This document shows, piece by piece, positions 27,676 through 36,348 of a DNA stretch of 64,000 nucleotides; positions within the stretch are counted from its first letter, which is position 1; each line of letters opens with the position of its first letter. This stretch comes from Aquirickettsia sp965229725 (GTDB taxonomy: Bacteria > Pseudomonadota > Alphaproteobacteria > Rickettsiales > Midichloriaceae): contig OZ245923.1 in assembly GCA_965229725.1 (NCBI GenBank), positions 1,116,001 through 1,180,000 of the forward strand. The letters are read 5' to 3'. Position numbers and translations under genes: made by a program. The notes under the pieces are model-generated. The model was not told the origin of the DNA. It saw nothing but the letters and a program-made list of their open reading frames with translations, and did not search any database.

Positions 27676-29517
27676 TTGGCAAACACAAGTATTAAAAGCG
27701 GTATTAATGTTATAAAGGATTGTGTCAACACTCTTGCTTCAAGACCTGGAGTATATAAAATGATTAATAAGGATGATCAGATTCTTTATATAGGCAAGGC
27801 AAAGGACTTAAGTAAGAGGGTTATTCAATATGCAAACATTAATAACCTATCTTATAGGCTGAAAAGGATGGTCTCTCTTATAGATAGAATCGAAATCCTT
27901 TTTACCAAATCTGAAATAGAAGCGTTAATACTGGAAGCAGATTTAATAAAGAGTATTAAGCCCAAGTACAATATTGCTTTGAAGGATGATAAAACTTTTC
28001 CATATATTGTATTAGATAAAAATCATGCATTCCCTAAATTAAAAAAGTTTAGAGGTAAGAAAAATGATAATTTAATTTATTTTGGTCCTTTTTTATCAGT
28101 TGATAAGCTAGATAAAATTATCATTGAGCTTCAAAAGTTATTTTTAATAAGAAATTGCAGCGATTACTATTTTGCAGCGAGAAAAAGACCATGTTTAATG
28201 TATCAAATTAAAAGATGCAGTGCCCCATGTGTGAGCAAAATAAATCAAGAAAACTATAGCAAATCAATCATTAATTTAAAAAAATTTTTAGCAGGAAAGA
28301 CACAGGAAATTTTTTCAGATTTTATCAAAGAGATGGAAGATTTTAGCAGTAAAATGCAATATGAAGAGGCAGCTAATATTAGAGATAAAATAAAATTACT
28401 AAATTACGTGCAATCGAAAAATATTTTTCATGGATTTTCAAACAGAAACATTGATATATTCATCTTTTATGAAGAAGCTTCGTCGCAAAAATATTGCATA
28501 CAAGTGTATATAATCAGGGATGGCCATAATTTCGGAGATAAATGTCATTTTTTTGATAGAAATTTAATAGAGTCAGAAAAAGAAATACTTTATAGATTTA
28601 TTGTTCAATTTTATCAAAATAATACAGCGCCAAGTGAAATTTGGTGTAATATTGAAGATATAGATTTTAAAATTATATCTAAAGCCATTGGAAATATCTC
28701 CAAATCCAAAATTGTCTTGCCAAAAAATAAAGATGATAAAAATATTCTTAATTTTGTAATTGAAAATACAAAAGAAGCATATAAAAAATACATCCAAAAA
28801 TATTTAACAAAAATTGATATATTTCAAGATATAGCCAAAAAACTTGACCTGCCTTTTGTACCTGAAAAAATTGAGGTTTATGATAATAGCCACAATCATG
28901 GCTCTAGTCCAATAGGGTGTGTGATTGTAGTAGGGCATGATGGTTTTATCAAAAGTGAGTATAGAAAATATAAAATTGCTGATGAAAAATGCATGGATGA
29001 TTATCATATGTTAAGGGAGGTGATTAGGCGCAGATTTAAGAATATAGATAAAAATTCTTTACCGGATTTAATTATAATTGATGGGGGAAGGGGGCAATTG
29101 TCCGTTGTGACAGAGGAGTTTAATAATATAAATATTACTAATGTAAATATAGTTGCTATGTCAAAAGGTGTAAATAGAAATTCTGGAAGAGAATTTTTTC
29201 ATCAAAATGGAAAGTCCTCTTTTCAGATCGATAAAAATGACAAGACATTGCTTTTTTTACAAAATATTAGAGATGAAGCCCATAGATTTGCTGTGACATC
29301 GCATAGAAATCTAATGAGAAAAAATAGTAAGAAATCTGAATTAGATGCGATCCAAGGGATTGGTGAAAAAAGAAAAAAGAGTTTACTTTTATATTTTGAT
29401 TCGTTAAATGATCTTAAATTAGCAAGTGAAGAAGATATTGCTAAAATTGAAGGTATAAACAAGAAATTGGCAAAGAATATTTTTCAGTATATAAATAGAT
29501 TAAATGATAAGGCGTGA
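27676..29517 (+). CDS. uvrC: UvrABC excinuclease subunit C
   Basis: A 613-residue nuclease that makes both incisions in nucleotide excision repair. The N-terminal GIY-YIG domain has PGVYKMINKDDQILYIGKAK (about residues 25-44). A UvrB-interacting helix (FSSKMQYEEAANIRDKI, about residue 230) follows, then an RNase H-like domain with EVYDNSHNHGSSPIGC and DLIIIDGGRGQL, and a C-terminal helix-hairpin-helix pair (IQGIGEKRKKSLL, IEGINKKLAKNIF). The start is TTG. pgsA follows closely. Confidence 0.95.
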   Translation: MANTSIKSGINVIKDCVNTLASRPGVYKMINKDDQILYIGKAKDLSKRVIQYANINNLSYRLKRMVSLIDRIEILFTKSEIEALILEADLIKSIKPKYNIALKDDKTFPYIVLDKNHAFPKLKKFRGKKNDNLIYFGPFLSVDKLDKIIIELQKLFLIRNCSDYYFAARKRPCLMYQIKRCSAPCVSKINQENYSKSIINLKKFLAGKTQEIFSDFIKEMEDFSSKMQYEEAANIRDKIKLLNYVQSKNIFHGFSNRNIDIFIFYEEASSQKYCIQVYIIRDGHNFGDKCHFFDRNLIESEKEILYRFIVQFYQNNTAPSEIWCNIEDIDFKIISKAIGNISKSKIVLPKNKDDKNILNFVIENTKEAYKKYIQKYLTKIDIFQDIAKKLDLPFVPEKIEVYDNSHNHGSSPIGCVIVVGHDGFIKSEYRKYKIADEKCMDDYHMLREVIRRRFKNIDKNSLPDLIIIDGGRGQLSVVTEEFNNINITNVNIVAMSKGVNRNSGREFFHQNGKSSFQIDKNDKTLLFLQNIRDEAHRFAVTSHRNLMRKNSKKSELDAIQGIGEKRKKSLLLYFDSLNDLKLASEEDIAKIEGINKKLAKNIFQYINRLNDKA

Positions 29518-29529
29518 TTAAGTAAAGTT

Positions 29530-30072
29530 ATGCAAAAAAATATACCAAATATTTTAACCTCTCTGAGAATAATCTTGATACCAATTTTAGTTTCGGCATT
29601 TTATATTGACTCAAAAATTGCACATTATATTGCTGTGGCAATTTTTATATTTGCCAGTATTACGGATTATTTTGATGGGTATTTAGCTAGAGTATGGAGT
29701 GTTCAGTCAAATTTTGGTAAAGTTTTAGATCCAGTCGCAGATAAATTACTCGTTGCGGCAACTCTTATGATGATGGTAGATAGAAGTATTGCACCAGTGC
29801 TTCCTACTTTAGTTATTTTATGTAGAGAAATACTGGTTTCTGGAATGCGTGAATATCTAGCAGAATTAAAAGTGAGTTTGCCTGTGAGCCATTTAGCCAA
29901 AATTAAGACGGCTGCTCAAATGATTGCCATAATTATACTGCTTTTGGGAGAAGAGGCCACAGGTATACCGTATACTAATTTAATCGGAAAAATATCGATT
30001 TGGATCGCAGCGGTATTAACGGTTGTGACTGGCTATGAATATCTACGACAAGGAATTAAAAATTTCCATTAA
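29530..30072 (+). CDS. pgsA: CDP-diacylglycerol-glycerol-3-phosphate 3-phosphatidyltransferase
   Basis: A 180-residue integral membrane enzyme that makes phosphatidylglycerophosphate, the first committed step to phosphatidylglycerol and cardiolipin. The CDP-alcohol phosphotransferase motif is intact in DYFDGYLARVWSVQSNFGKV followed by LDPVADKLL. It starts 12 bp after uvrC, an order common in alphaproteobacteria. The next step enzyme, PgpA, is encoded at 42774-43355. Confidence 0.93.
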   Translation: MQKNIPNILTSLRIILIPILVSAFYIDSKIAHYIAVAIFIFASITDYFDGYLARVWSVQSNFGKVLDPVADKLLVAATLMMMVDRSIAPVLPTLVILCREILVSGMREYLAELKVSLPVSHLAKIKTAAQMIAIIILLLGEEATGIPYTNLIGKISIWIAAVLTVVTGYEYLRQGIKNFH

Positions 30073-30173
30073 ATTCCATTAAAAAATGCTAATAATGAAG
30101 CTGCCAATATAAAGGTGAATATCTAGTTGAAATTTTTGTAATTAAATGATATGTAGGCACCTTTATATAATAA

Positions 30174-30776
30174 ATGGTGTGTATTATGGGACCAATATTT
30201 GATATTATCGAGGGGTTGCCTTTTTTTTTTAAACATTCACTTGATGATGCTGCCGAAGATATAATAAAACTATCAATGCTATACTGTGCAAATAAATTCC
30301 ATACCAAATTTATTATTCATCATACTGCGATTACCTACTTGGCCCATACCGTATATTATGTTATTGCAAATAACGTGTCTGATTATATTGCAGATAAAGT
30401 TGATATATGGAAAAATTCTTGGTTCGGACTAGAGGGTTCTAGTAATAACAACCAAATGAAAAATAAAAATTTTATAATTGATGAGCTGGAGGATGTTGTA
30501 GAAGATGTTTCTAAATTTTCTTTGCTATACGGAAGTTATAAGGTAGGAGTATTAATTGCGGATAGTCACGTATTTGAAACATTTTTAGCATCCACAAATT
30601 TACCATATGCCCAAAATATTGGTAAAATGGCAGATCTTGCGATAAAGTGTATCACGCCTTTAACAGAATATACTAGATGTAACGAATATTCAGATAAAAT
30701 TGGTAATTATGCACAAAATTCAACAGAGTTTTTGACTGATTTTATCTATAATGCCGTTGCTCATGATGAAATTTAG
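30174..30776 (+). CDS. Unknown protein with two related helical halves
   Basis: A 200-residue protein I do not recognise. Two stretches look alike: DDAAEDIIKLSMLYCANKFH near residue 25 and EDVVEDVSKFSLLYGSYKVG near residue 105. This suggests an internal duplication of an acidic helix followed by a hydrophobic one. There is no signal peptide. A run of about ten T lies inside the 5' coding part (near 30222-30231), a slippage risk. The second ATG at 30186 is an alternative start. An IS4 element begins 28 bp downstream. Confidence 0.5.
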   Translation: MVCIMGPIFDIIEGLPFFFKHSLDDAAEDIIKLSMLYCANKFHTKFIIHHTAITYLAHTVYYVIANNVSDYIADKVDIWKNSWFGLEGSSNNNQMKNKNFIIDELEDVVEDVSKFSLLYGSYKVGVLIADSHVFETFLASTNLPYAQNIGKMADLAIKCITPLTEYTRCNEYSDKIGNYAQNSTEFLTDFIYNAVAHDEI

Positions 30777-30794
30777 TAATTTAAAATGAGAGTG

Positions 30795-30804
30795 TTGAAA
30801 TGAA
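30795..30804 (+). repeat. Target-site duplication of the IS4 element, left
   Basis: TTGAAATGAA directly precedes the IS4 left tip and recurs at 32272-32281 just after the right tip. This marks a simple insertion with a 10-bp duplication. Confidence 0.85.
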
Positions 30805-32271
30805 CCATACGCGTCAAGTTAAGCTTGTATGACACTGTATTTCAGGCCTTGAAGTGTAGATATTCTTTTCTTTCTATACCTATCTTTAATAGCAAATTTT
30901 TCCCAAATATTTACTAAACTTTTTATAAATTCTGATACTTCTCTCCTACAGTTTTTTCGTATCACAAATACCATTTCTCTTGCTCTCTTTTTGAAATTTA
31001 TCATTGCTTTAACTAAGCTAAATTCTTTATGATTATTCATTTCTGCACAATTAGCTATCCCATGAAATATTACTATTGCTATTAATTTTGCATAAAATTC
31101 ACATAATATTTTCGATTGATTCACTTTACTCTTTACCTTATCAAGGTTTATATGACTTTTATATAATTTGAATAATAATTCTATTTGCCACCTTATTTTA
31201 TATACTTTAAATATATCTTCAAATCCTAGCTCTTCCCCTTTTAGATTGGTTATGAATACTGACCAATTTAATAATCTTTGATTATTTTTCGACGATTTAT
31301 ATCCATGAGATTTAGCTAATTTATTAGCCTTGCGTCTTCTTGCTTCTGCCTGTACATCTGATAACTTCAATCCTACCATTCTTACCTTCAACTTTGCTTC
31401 TTTACCTAATATTATTTCTTTTTCAAATTTATCTTTATTTTTTATATATTCTAACAAATCCATTTTTTCGCCTGTTTCTGCATCATATACATTTGTATCT
31501 GATTTATATCTTGATATAAAATATCCTTCCTTTGATATTATTTTTTTAAAAGCTGCTGGTACAAAATATCCTAAATCTGCTATATGCAATTCTTTTTCTT
31601 TAATATTTTCTAAATAGTCTCTATAACCCTGATCTGAACTTTTGCCATCTTTTATATCAATCTGATTTAAAACTTGATTTAAGTAGTCATAACTTACTTG
31701 TAATTTTACTCCTGATTTACTCACCTCTTTTTGGTTTGGATAACTTGTTGCATACCCCTGATACAGACCTTCCATAGTATTTGGTAAACTTATATAGCTA
31801 CTATCGAGTAATTTAATGCCTGTAAATTTATTCAGCAATTCACATTCTATTTTTATTTCATTTTTAAATACTGTAAATGCTTCATTATACATTAATTTCA
31901 TATACTCAGCTGCCTCTTCTGTAAACCTGAATTCTAGACCTTGTTTTGTTATTGATACCTTATCTTCTTGCAATATTTGACATATATTTTCTATACTACT
32001 TTTCCCATCTTCTAAATTTCCCAATACTAAACTTTTTAAAAATGAAGAACCTCTTATTTTCCTATATCTCTTGATGAACTTTTTTTCTACAGCCTTTGCT
32101 TCTGCTTTTTCATTAAAAAATTCATTGAGTATTTTTGATACTTTATCTATCTTATTCATGTAAGCTCTCTTTTAGTTTATTCTTATTGAAGAGCTTACCT
32201 GTTTTTTATCTCTTTTCCAATCTTTAATCTCCCTTTTATACTACCTTAGCCTCTTAACTTGACGCGTATGG
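30805..32271 (-). mobile_element. Complete IS4-family insertion sequence (1467 bp)
   Basis: It is bounded by perfect 19-bp inverted repeats, CCATACGCGTCAAGTTAAG, and flanked by 10-bp direct repeats TTGAAATGAA. It contains one intact transposase gene. It inserted within older mobile-element debris. Rejoining the flanks gives AGAGTGTTGAAATGAAC leading into an IS3 remnant. Confidence 0.93.
30819..32159 (-). CDS. IS4-family transposase
   Basis: A 446-residue DDE transposase. The IS4 hallmark Y-x2-R-x3-E-x6-K is exact in YKIRWQIELLFKLYK near residue 325. Upstream acidic residues lie in LLDSSYISLP and HIADLGYF, matching the first two catalytic Asp. The open frame is intact and the element ends are present, so it may still be active. 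Confidence 0.92.
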   Translation of the reverse strand: MNKIDKVSKILNEFFNEKAEAKAVEKKFIKRYRKIRGSSFLKSLVLGNLEDGKSSIENICQILQEDKVSITKQGLEFRFTEEAAEYMKLMYNEAFTVFKNEIKIECELLNKFTGIKLLDSSYISLPNTMEGLYQGYATSYPNQKEVSKSGVKLQVSYDYLNQVLNQIDIKDGKSSDQGYRDYLENIKEKELHIADLGYFVPAAFKKIISKEGYFISRYKSDTNVYDAETGEKMDLLEYIKNKDKFEKEIILGKEAKLKVRMVGLKLSDVQAEARRRKANKLAKSHGYKSSKNNQRLLNWSVFITNLKGEELGFEDIFKVYKIRWQIELLFKLYKSHINLDKVKSKVNQSKILCEFYAKLIAIVIFHGIANCAEMNNHKEFSLVKAMINFKKRAREMVFVIRKNCRREVSEFIKSLVNIWEKFAIKDRYRKKRISTLQGLKYSVIQA

Positions 32272-32281
32272 TTGAAATGAA

Positions 32282-32598
32282 CTGTGTCAAAAAATAAACT
32301 AAAATAAAAAAGGAGTTAAAGCAAAAGCAAGGGAAATAATAGTAATAGCTGATGAAATGAATAAATGCTGGAGCATGGATTTTATGTCAGATCAATTATT
32401 TACAGGTGTTAAAATAAGACTGTTAACAATAATAGATAATTATACAAAATAAAGTTTGAGCATAGGAATTGGTTGTAGTTATAAGGCAGTGGATGTAGTA
32501 AATACATTAGAAAAAGCAGTAAGTAGCTATGGTACTCCAAAAGTAATTAAAGTTGACAATGGACCAGAATTTATATCAAAAGAACTAGATATGTGGGC
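32282..32598 (+). pseudogene. IS3-family orfB remnant (catalytic core, stop-interrupted)
   Basis: The frame reads CWSMDFMSDQLF, LLTIIDNYTK, an in-frame TAA, then SLSIGIGCSYKAV and VIKVDNGPEFISKELDMWA. This is the DDE core of an IS3-type transposase, with the first Asp in SMDF and the second in VDNG. The third catalytic residue and the rest are lost where the IS6-like element begins at 32599. The leader just upstream (AAAAAAGGAGTT) resembles the leader of the orfA fragment at 47937-48185. Confidence 0.8.
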
Positions 32599-33452
32599 GG
32601 CACCGTCAAGTTAATGAAGAGTTCTTGCAAAGAAATAAAATATTGAGTAAGGTTATGCAAGAAATATGATGATAAAATCAAAGAAAATATGAGTATTAGA
32701 AAAGCTCCGAAAGGTTACAGATTTCCAGTATCAGTTATTAGTCATGTAGTATGGTTATACCACAGATTTAACAATAGCTATAGAGATGTAAAAGAACAGC
32801 TATTGTATAGAGGAATTGAATTAAGTCATGAAACGGTGAGGAATTGGTGCCATAAGTTTTCTAGTCATTTTGAAGATGTAATCAAAAAGAAGCAACGCAA
32901 AATAACAGATAAGTGGCATTTAGATGAAATAACAATAAGAATTAATGGTAAATATTTTATACTATGGAGAGCAGTAGATTCCCAAGGATATGAACTAGAT
33001 GTGCTCCTGCAAAAACGTCGCAATAAAAAATCAGCAATACGCTTTTTATCAAGGTTACTGAGGTCACATCCTGTACCCAGAATAATTGTCACCGATAAAT
33101 TACGAAGCTATATAAAACCAATAAAACAAATGTGCACTTCTACAGAGCATAGATGTCACAAAGGATTGAATAACCGTGTAGAAAATGCACATCAACCCAC
33201 ACGTAGAAAAGAAAAATGTTTGATAAAATTTAAGTCACCCTGTGGTCTGCAGCGAACGTTATCACTAATGGGGAAAGTTAGAAATATATTTGCTGTAGAT
33301 GTAGGAAGATACATCAATAACGCCACTATGCAAAGGATTGCATTTAAAAAGGCTAAATCTATTTGGGACGATGCATCACAAAAATTGCTTGCTTCCTAAA
33401 ATTCAATATTAGAGGATACTCTATGCCCTTTATCCCTTAACTTGACGGTGCC
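32599..33452 (+). mobile_element. IS6-like insertion sequence, copy A (854 bp)
   Basis: The ends are GGCACCGTCAAGTTAA inverted repeats (16 bp) around one transposase gene. The flanking 8-mers differ (ATGTGGGC left, AAAAAAGG right), so this copy is not a simple insertion. The right flank continues the IS3 element whose other half adjoins copy B at 47062-47915. It therefore looks like one end of an inversion. Confidence 0.93.
32689..33399 (+). CDS. IS6-family transposase (copy A)
   Basis: A 236-residue transposase of the IS6/IS240 type. The N-terminal part has MSIRKAPKGYRFPVSVISH, VVWLYHRFNNSYRDV and RGIELSHETVRNWCHKF. The catalytic DDE triad is in WHLDEITIRING, IIVTDKLRSY and NNRVENAHQPTRRKEK. 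It differs from copy B by at least two residues (Ile for Met after LDE; Ser for Pro in RFLSRLL). The frame is intact. Confidence 0.93.
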   Translation: MSIRKAPKGYRFPVSVISHVVWLYHRFNNSYRDVKEQLLYRGIELSHETVRNWCHKFSSHFEDVIKKKQRKITDKWHLDEITIRINGKYFILWRAVDSQGYELDVLLQKRRNKKSAIRFLSRLLRSHPVPRIIVTDKLRSYIKPIKQMCTSTEHRCHKGLNNRVENAHQPTRRKEKCLIKFKSPCGLQRTLSLMGKVRNIFAVDVGRYINNATMQRIAFKKAKSIWDDASQKLLAS

Positions 33453-33857
33453 AAAAAAGGCGCTAGCATATTTTGCAAATCCACAAAGGTAAAGTATGTA
33501 TTTATAGATAGCCACAGTGGTAATTACAAAATTAACGATTTATGTAGAGCGTGAGAAGTAAAAGAAAATGGCTATTACGATTGGTGCAAAAGAAAAACAA
33601 ATAAAAAAAGAGATATGAAAATAGTAGGAAAAATAAAAAATATTCATAAATCATCAAGAATGACATATGGGTATCGTAGGGTGCATGTGGAACTCAAAGA
33701 AAACATGGAAGATATAAATCATAAAAAAGTAGCCAGGCTGATGAGGGAAAATAATATTTTTTCTAAAAGAAGGATTAAATTTAAAGTTACAACAAAAGCA
33801 GCTAAAAAGGCTGTTAATATAGATAATGTATTGAATAGAAACGAGAGTGTTGAAATG
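33453..33857 (+). pseudogene. IS3-family orfA tail and orfB N-terminal remnant
   Basis: Directly after IS6 copy A the frame reads KKALAYFANPQR and stops, the C-terminus of an IS3 OrfA. OrfB then follows as KVKYVFIDSHSGNYKINDLC, an in-frame TGA, EVKENGYYDWCKRKTNKK, and KSSRMTYGYRRVHVELK. After NVLNRNE the sequence changes at the AGAGTGTTGAAATG motif, losing the catalytic domain. The matching 5' half of the element lies at 47916-48262. Confidence 0.8.
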
Positions 33858-33886
33858 TTATATTATGGATTATATAAAAAAGTTGC

Positions 33887-33920
33887 TTAACTTTTACTCT
33901 TGTTTTTGGGGTTCAGTTCA
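33887..33920 (+). repeat. IS3 right terminal inverted repeat
   Basis: A 34-bp end, beginning TTAACTTTTACTC and ending GGGGTTCAGTTCA. It recurs at 48229-48262 with one mismatch and is oriented as the opposite end of the same element. Confidence 0.85.
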
Positions 33921-33995
33921 GTAGTTGATAATCATAATAGACCTCATAGCTCTATTGGTTATAAAACTCCTAATGAGTTTGCTTCCATAGAGTGA
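33921..33995 (+). pseudogene. C-terminal tail of another IS3-type transposase
   Basis: The frame VVDNHNRPHSSIGYKTPNEF followed by ASIE and a TGA is the classical C-terminus of IS3-type OrfB (RPHSSLGYxTPxEF). It is cut at its 5' side by the IS3 end at 33920, so one element landed in another. The 71 bp to 34066 hold nothing recognisable. Confidence 0.85.
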
Positions 33996-34066
33996 GCTAC
34001 AAATATTAATTTGCTTTTTCTCATTAAAGCCGGTCCGAACTTGGGGTCATCTTCAGGATAGCGTAT

Positions 34067-35269
34067 CTATTTTTTACGATAATTTTTGTCAACAGCCAAA
34101 CTGACGCAAGCATCCGACCAAACATTTATAGCAGTTTCAAACATATCAAGTATAGTATAAAACGGCAAAATAATACCCATTAAATATATTGAAATATCCA
34201 TCCCAGATAAATAAGCAGATGCCATAAAGTAACAGCCCATTGGTACTCCAGCATTTCCTACTGCCGCAACAACTGCTAAAACTACCCACATAATAAAATC
34301 TAGGGTAGAAAAAGTAACTCCATTGCTTTGTGCGACAAATAATACGGTTATGTATATAAATGCTGCACAGGCGTTCATGTTTATAGTTGTGCATAAGGGT
34401 ATGCTCAATGAGGCAACTTCTTTACGTATTTTTAAGTTGTTTTCCACACAATACATTGTGGTTGGCATAGTTGCAGAAGAACTTTTTGAAAAAAATGCCG
34501 TAATTAAGGCTGGCATCATACCTTTGAGAGAATTAATGACAGGTATACCTTTGAATTTCAGGAAAAGCGGCAATATCACTGCTGCTTGCAATACATTTGC
34601 AACAATAATGGTTAGCATGTAAAGAAGTATGGTATCAAACATAAAACCACTCCTTAAATCTTTGATAAATAATGCAATAAACGCCCATAATATATAGGGA
34701 AGCAAATTGAGCACTAACTTTGCTATGTTCATAAATAAAGCAAAAAAGGAGGATAAGAACTTTTCTACAAATTCCCGATCTTCATTTTTAAGAAAATTAC
34801 TTGCAAAGCCTATTAAAAAAGCAGAAAAAACCACTGCCATCACATTATATTCTAAAAATATTTGGACTATATTAGAAGGGATAATTCCAAGTAAATGCGC
34901 TATAAAACTACCTACCTCAGTGTTACCTAATTTATTCGCACTAACACTTGAGGATGGGTTAATGACAAAGTAACTTAGCATAGCAATAATTGCAGCAATC
35001 AAAGTTGTTGTGAGGGTATAAGTAACTGTTTTTATAAAAATTAAATTGAAGGATTTGCTTTTTGCGAATTTGCAAATACTTGAGCTGATTGATAAAAAAA
35101 TAATTGGTAAACTGATGAATTTTAATAAATTCATAAATATATCTATAAAATATGTAGATATGGCATTTATAAAATTAATATCCGCATATCCAACAACTAT
35201 TCCAATCAATATGGAAATGATCATAGTGTACACCTCTTTCTTATTAATGCTGTGGTGATGATGGGTCAT
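34067..35269 (-). CDS. Dicarboxylate/amino acid:cation symporter (SDF/DAACS family)
   Basis: A 400-residue multi-pass protein. The serine-rich hairpin FFSKSSSATMPTTM (about residue 262), the GNAGVPMGCYFM segment and the last helices match the GltP/DctA family. The N-terminus MTHHHHSINKK has four consecutive His. It lies just inside the inferred inversion and is the second symporter of this family in the window. Substrate unknown. Confidence 0.87.
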   Translation of the reverse strand: MTHHHHSINKKEVYTMIISILIGIVVGYADINFINAISTYFIDIFMNLLKFISLPIIFLSISSSICKFAKSKSFNLIFIKTVTYTLTTTLIAAIIAMLSYFVINPSSSVSANKLGNTEVGSFIAHLLGIIPSNIVQIFLEYNVMAVVFSAFLIGFASNFLKNEDREFVEKFLSSFFALFMNIAKLVLNLLPYILWAFIALFIKDLRSGFMFDTILLYMLTIIVANVLQAAVILPLFLKFKGIPVINSLKGMMPALITAFFSKSSSATMPTTMYCVENNLKIRKEVASLSIPLCTTINMNACAAFIYITVLFVAQSNGVTFSTLDFIMWVVLAVVAAVGNAGVPMGCYFMASAYLSGMDISIYLMGIILPFYTILDMFETAINVWSDACVSLAVDKNYRKK

Positions 35270-35330
35270 ATCTATAACGTCAATAATATTTTATAAAAAC
35301 GAGTTTTGGAAAGGTAATATGGAAGATTAA

Positions 35331-36251
35331 TTAAAGATCATCATGCACTCGTTGCCCTCCCGATGACCAAATTATGTAAGTATCGTGTAACACTTTTTCT
35401 ATATACTCACAACCGTTTTTTTCATAATAAGATTCAATATTATATTTATCCACAATAACATGCTCTGTTGAAGTAAAAGCTATGAAATGGATATTTAAGT
35501 TTAGCAGATAATCGCATGCAAGTATTGATTCTCCTTTAGAAAGGGCTTTATGATGGGGTAGATTAGTTTGTATAGGTTTAGTCTGAAGATATTTATCTGA
35601 CTCATTATAATAAGGAATATATACCTTCATATCTTTAGGTGTAGGAAAATATATTTCAATAAAGGATTGTACAGATTTTGAGGAATTTGTTACTTTATGT
35701 ATTAAATCACCTGTGCCAAAGCTTACTTCTCCAGCATTCAAGCTTTTTGTTCCAATGGAGTGCAAGTTAACAGGGCCAGTTTTTGAAAAATCAGTAATAT
35801 CATGTAGATAAGTTTCTTCAACTAGTCCCTTAGTAATTGGCAAAACAAATACATGGGTATTGTTGCCATGATTATGAAATGGAGTATATCCCTCAATTTT
35901 CATTTTGTGCATAAAGACTATGTATTCATCATTTGCATCACGAAAAAGTATATTCCTCTGATAACCTATTAAATCTGATATGTTAGGAGCAGGAAGACTT
36001 AGAGCACATTCCTCAATGCCGATTTTATTATCCTCATACCATTGCATAAATATTTTGTTAAATTCTGCAATATCTTTGAGAATTTTTAAATTTATACTAT
36101 CTTTGTATTTTTCTAGATATTCTTCAATAAGATTAAGTGATTCACATGCTGAGCTATGCATAATATATTTTTCTTCATTATCAATTATACTCCAATACAG
36201 CTTGGCATTTGTTTTTTTTATGTCAATAATTTTTAGGATTCTATCAATCAA
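35331..36251 (-). CDS. Cysteine dioxygenase-like cupin protein
   Basis: A 306-residue protein. Residues about 110-200 carry a cupin resembling cysteine dioxygenase: TPFHNHGNNTHVFVLPITKG supplies the HxH-type metal ligands, and GDLIHKVTNSS supplies the third His. Such enzymes oxidise thiols such as cysteine to sulfinates using Fe(II). The C-terminal 90 residues are extra and unrecognised. The frame begins with TTG at 36251, at the foot of a perfect 10-bp hairpin. The next in-frame ATG is about 31 codons later, so the start is uncertain. Exact substrate unknown. Confidence 0.65.
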   Translation of the reverse strand: MIDRILKIIDIKKTNAKLYWSIIDNEEKYIMHSSACESLNLIEEYLEKYKDSINLKILKDIAEFNKIFMQWYEDNKIGIEECALSLPAPNISDLIGYQRNILFRDANDEYIVFMHKMKIEGYTPFHNHGNNTHVFVLPITKGLVEETYLHDITDFSKTGPVNLHSIGTKSLNAGEVSFGTGDLIHKVTNSSKSVQSFIEIYFPTPKDMKVYIPYYNESDKYLQTKPIQTNLPHHKALSKGESILACDYLLNLNIHFIAFTSTEHVIVDKYNIESYYEKNGCEYIEKVLHDTYIIWSSGGQRVHDDL

Positions 36252-36273
36252 GGATAAAAATATTTTTTATCCT
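36251..36273 (-). promoter_or_regulatory. Perfect hairpin between the SD-like sequence and start of the cupin gene
   Basis: AGGATAAAAA and TTTTTATCCT form a 10-bp perfect stem with a 3-nt loop. On the minus-strand RNA the stem includes part of a GGAGGAU Shine-Dalgarno-like sequence and ends at the UUG start. It could hide the ribosome-binding site, bring it closer to the start by folding, or be an operator in this divergent intergenic region. Confidence 0.45.
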
Positions 36274-36288
36274 CCATAACATATCCTG

Positions 36289-36316
36289 TTGAAATAAATG
36301 CTAGAAAAGCTATAAT
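36289..36316 (+). promoter_or_regulatory. Consensus promoter for the DUF805 gene
   Basis: TTGAAA and TATAAT are separated by 16 bp. The -10 overlaps the first possible ATG (36315), so that ATG cannot be the start of a message from this promoter. This supports starting downstream at 36345. Confidence 0.65.
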
Positions 36317-36330
36317 GTGGAGGGTAAAAT

Positions 36331-36348
36331 ATGAGCGCAGTAGAATGA
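36331..36348 (+). other. Five-codon upstream ORF overlapping the DUF805 start
   Basis: After a GGAGGG ribosome-binding sequence, ATG starts a five-codon frame (MSAVE) whose TGA overlaps the ATG at 36345 in ATGA. This arrangement would couple translation of the DUF805 protein to the leader, because the longer gene has no ribosome-binding site of its own. Confidence 0.45.

Noticed and set aside
33615..33890. 91-codon ORF as an independent gene
   Set aside because: It is an internal stretch of a decayed IS3 orfB joined to the element's right end.
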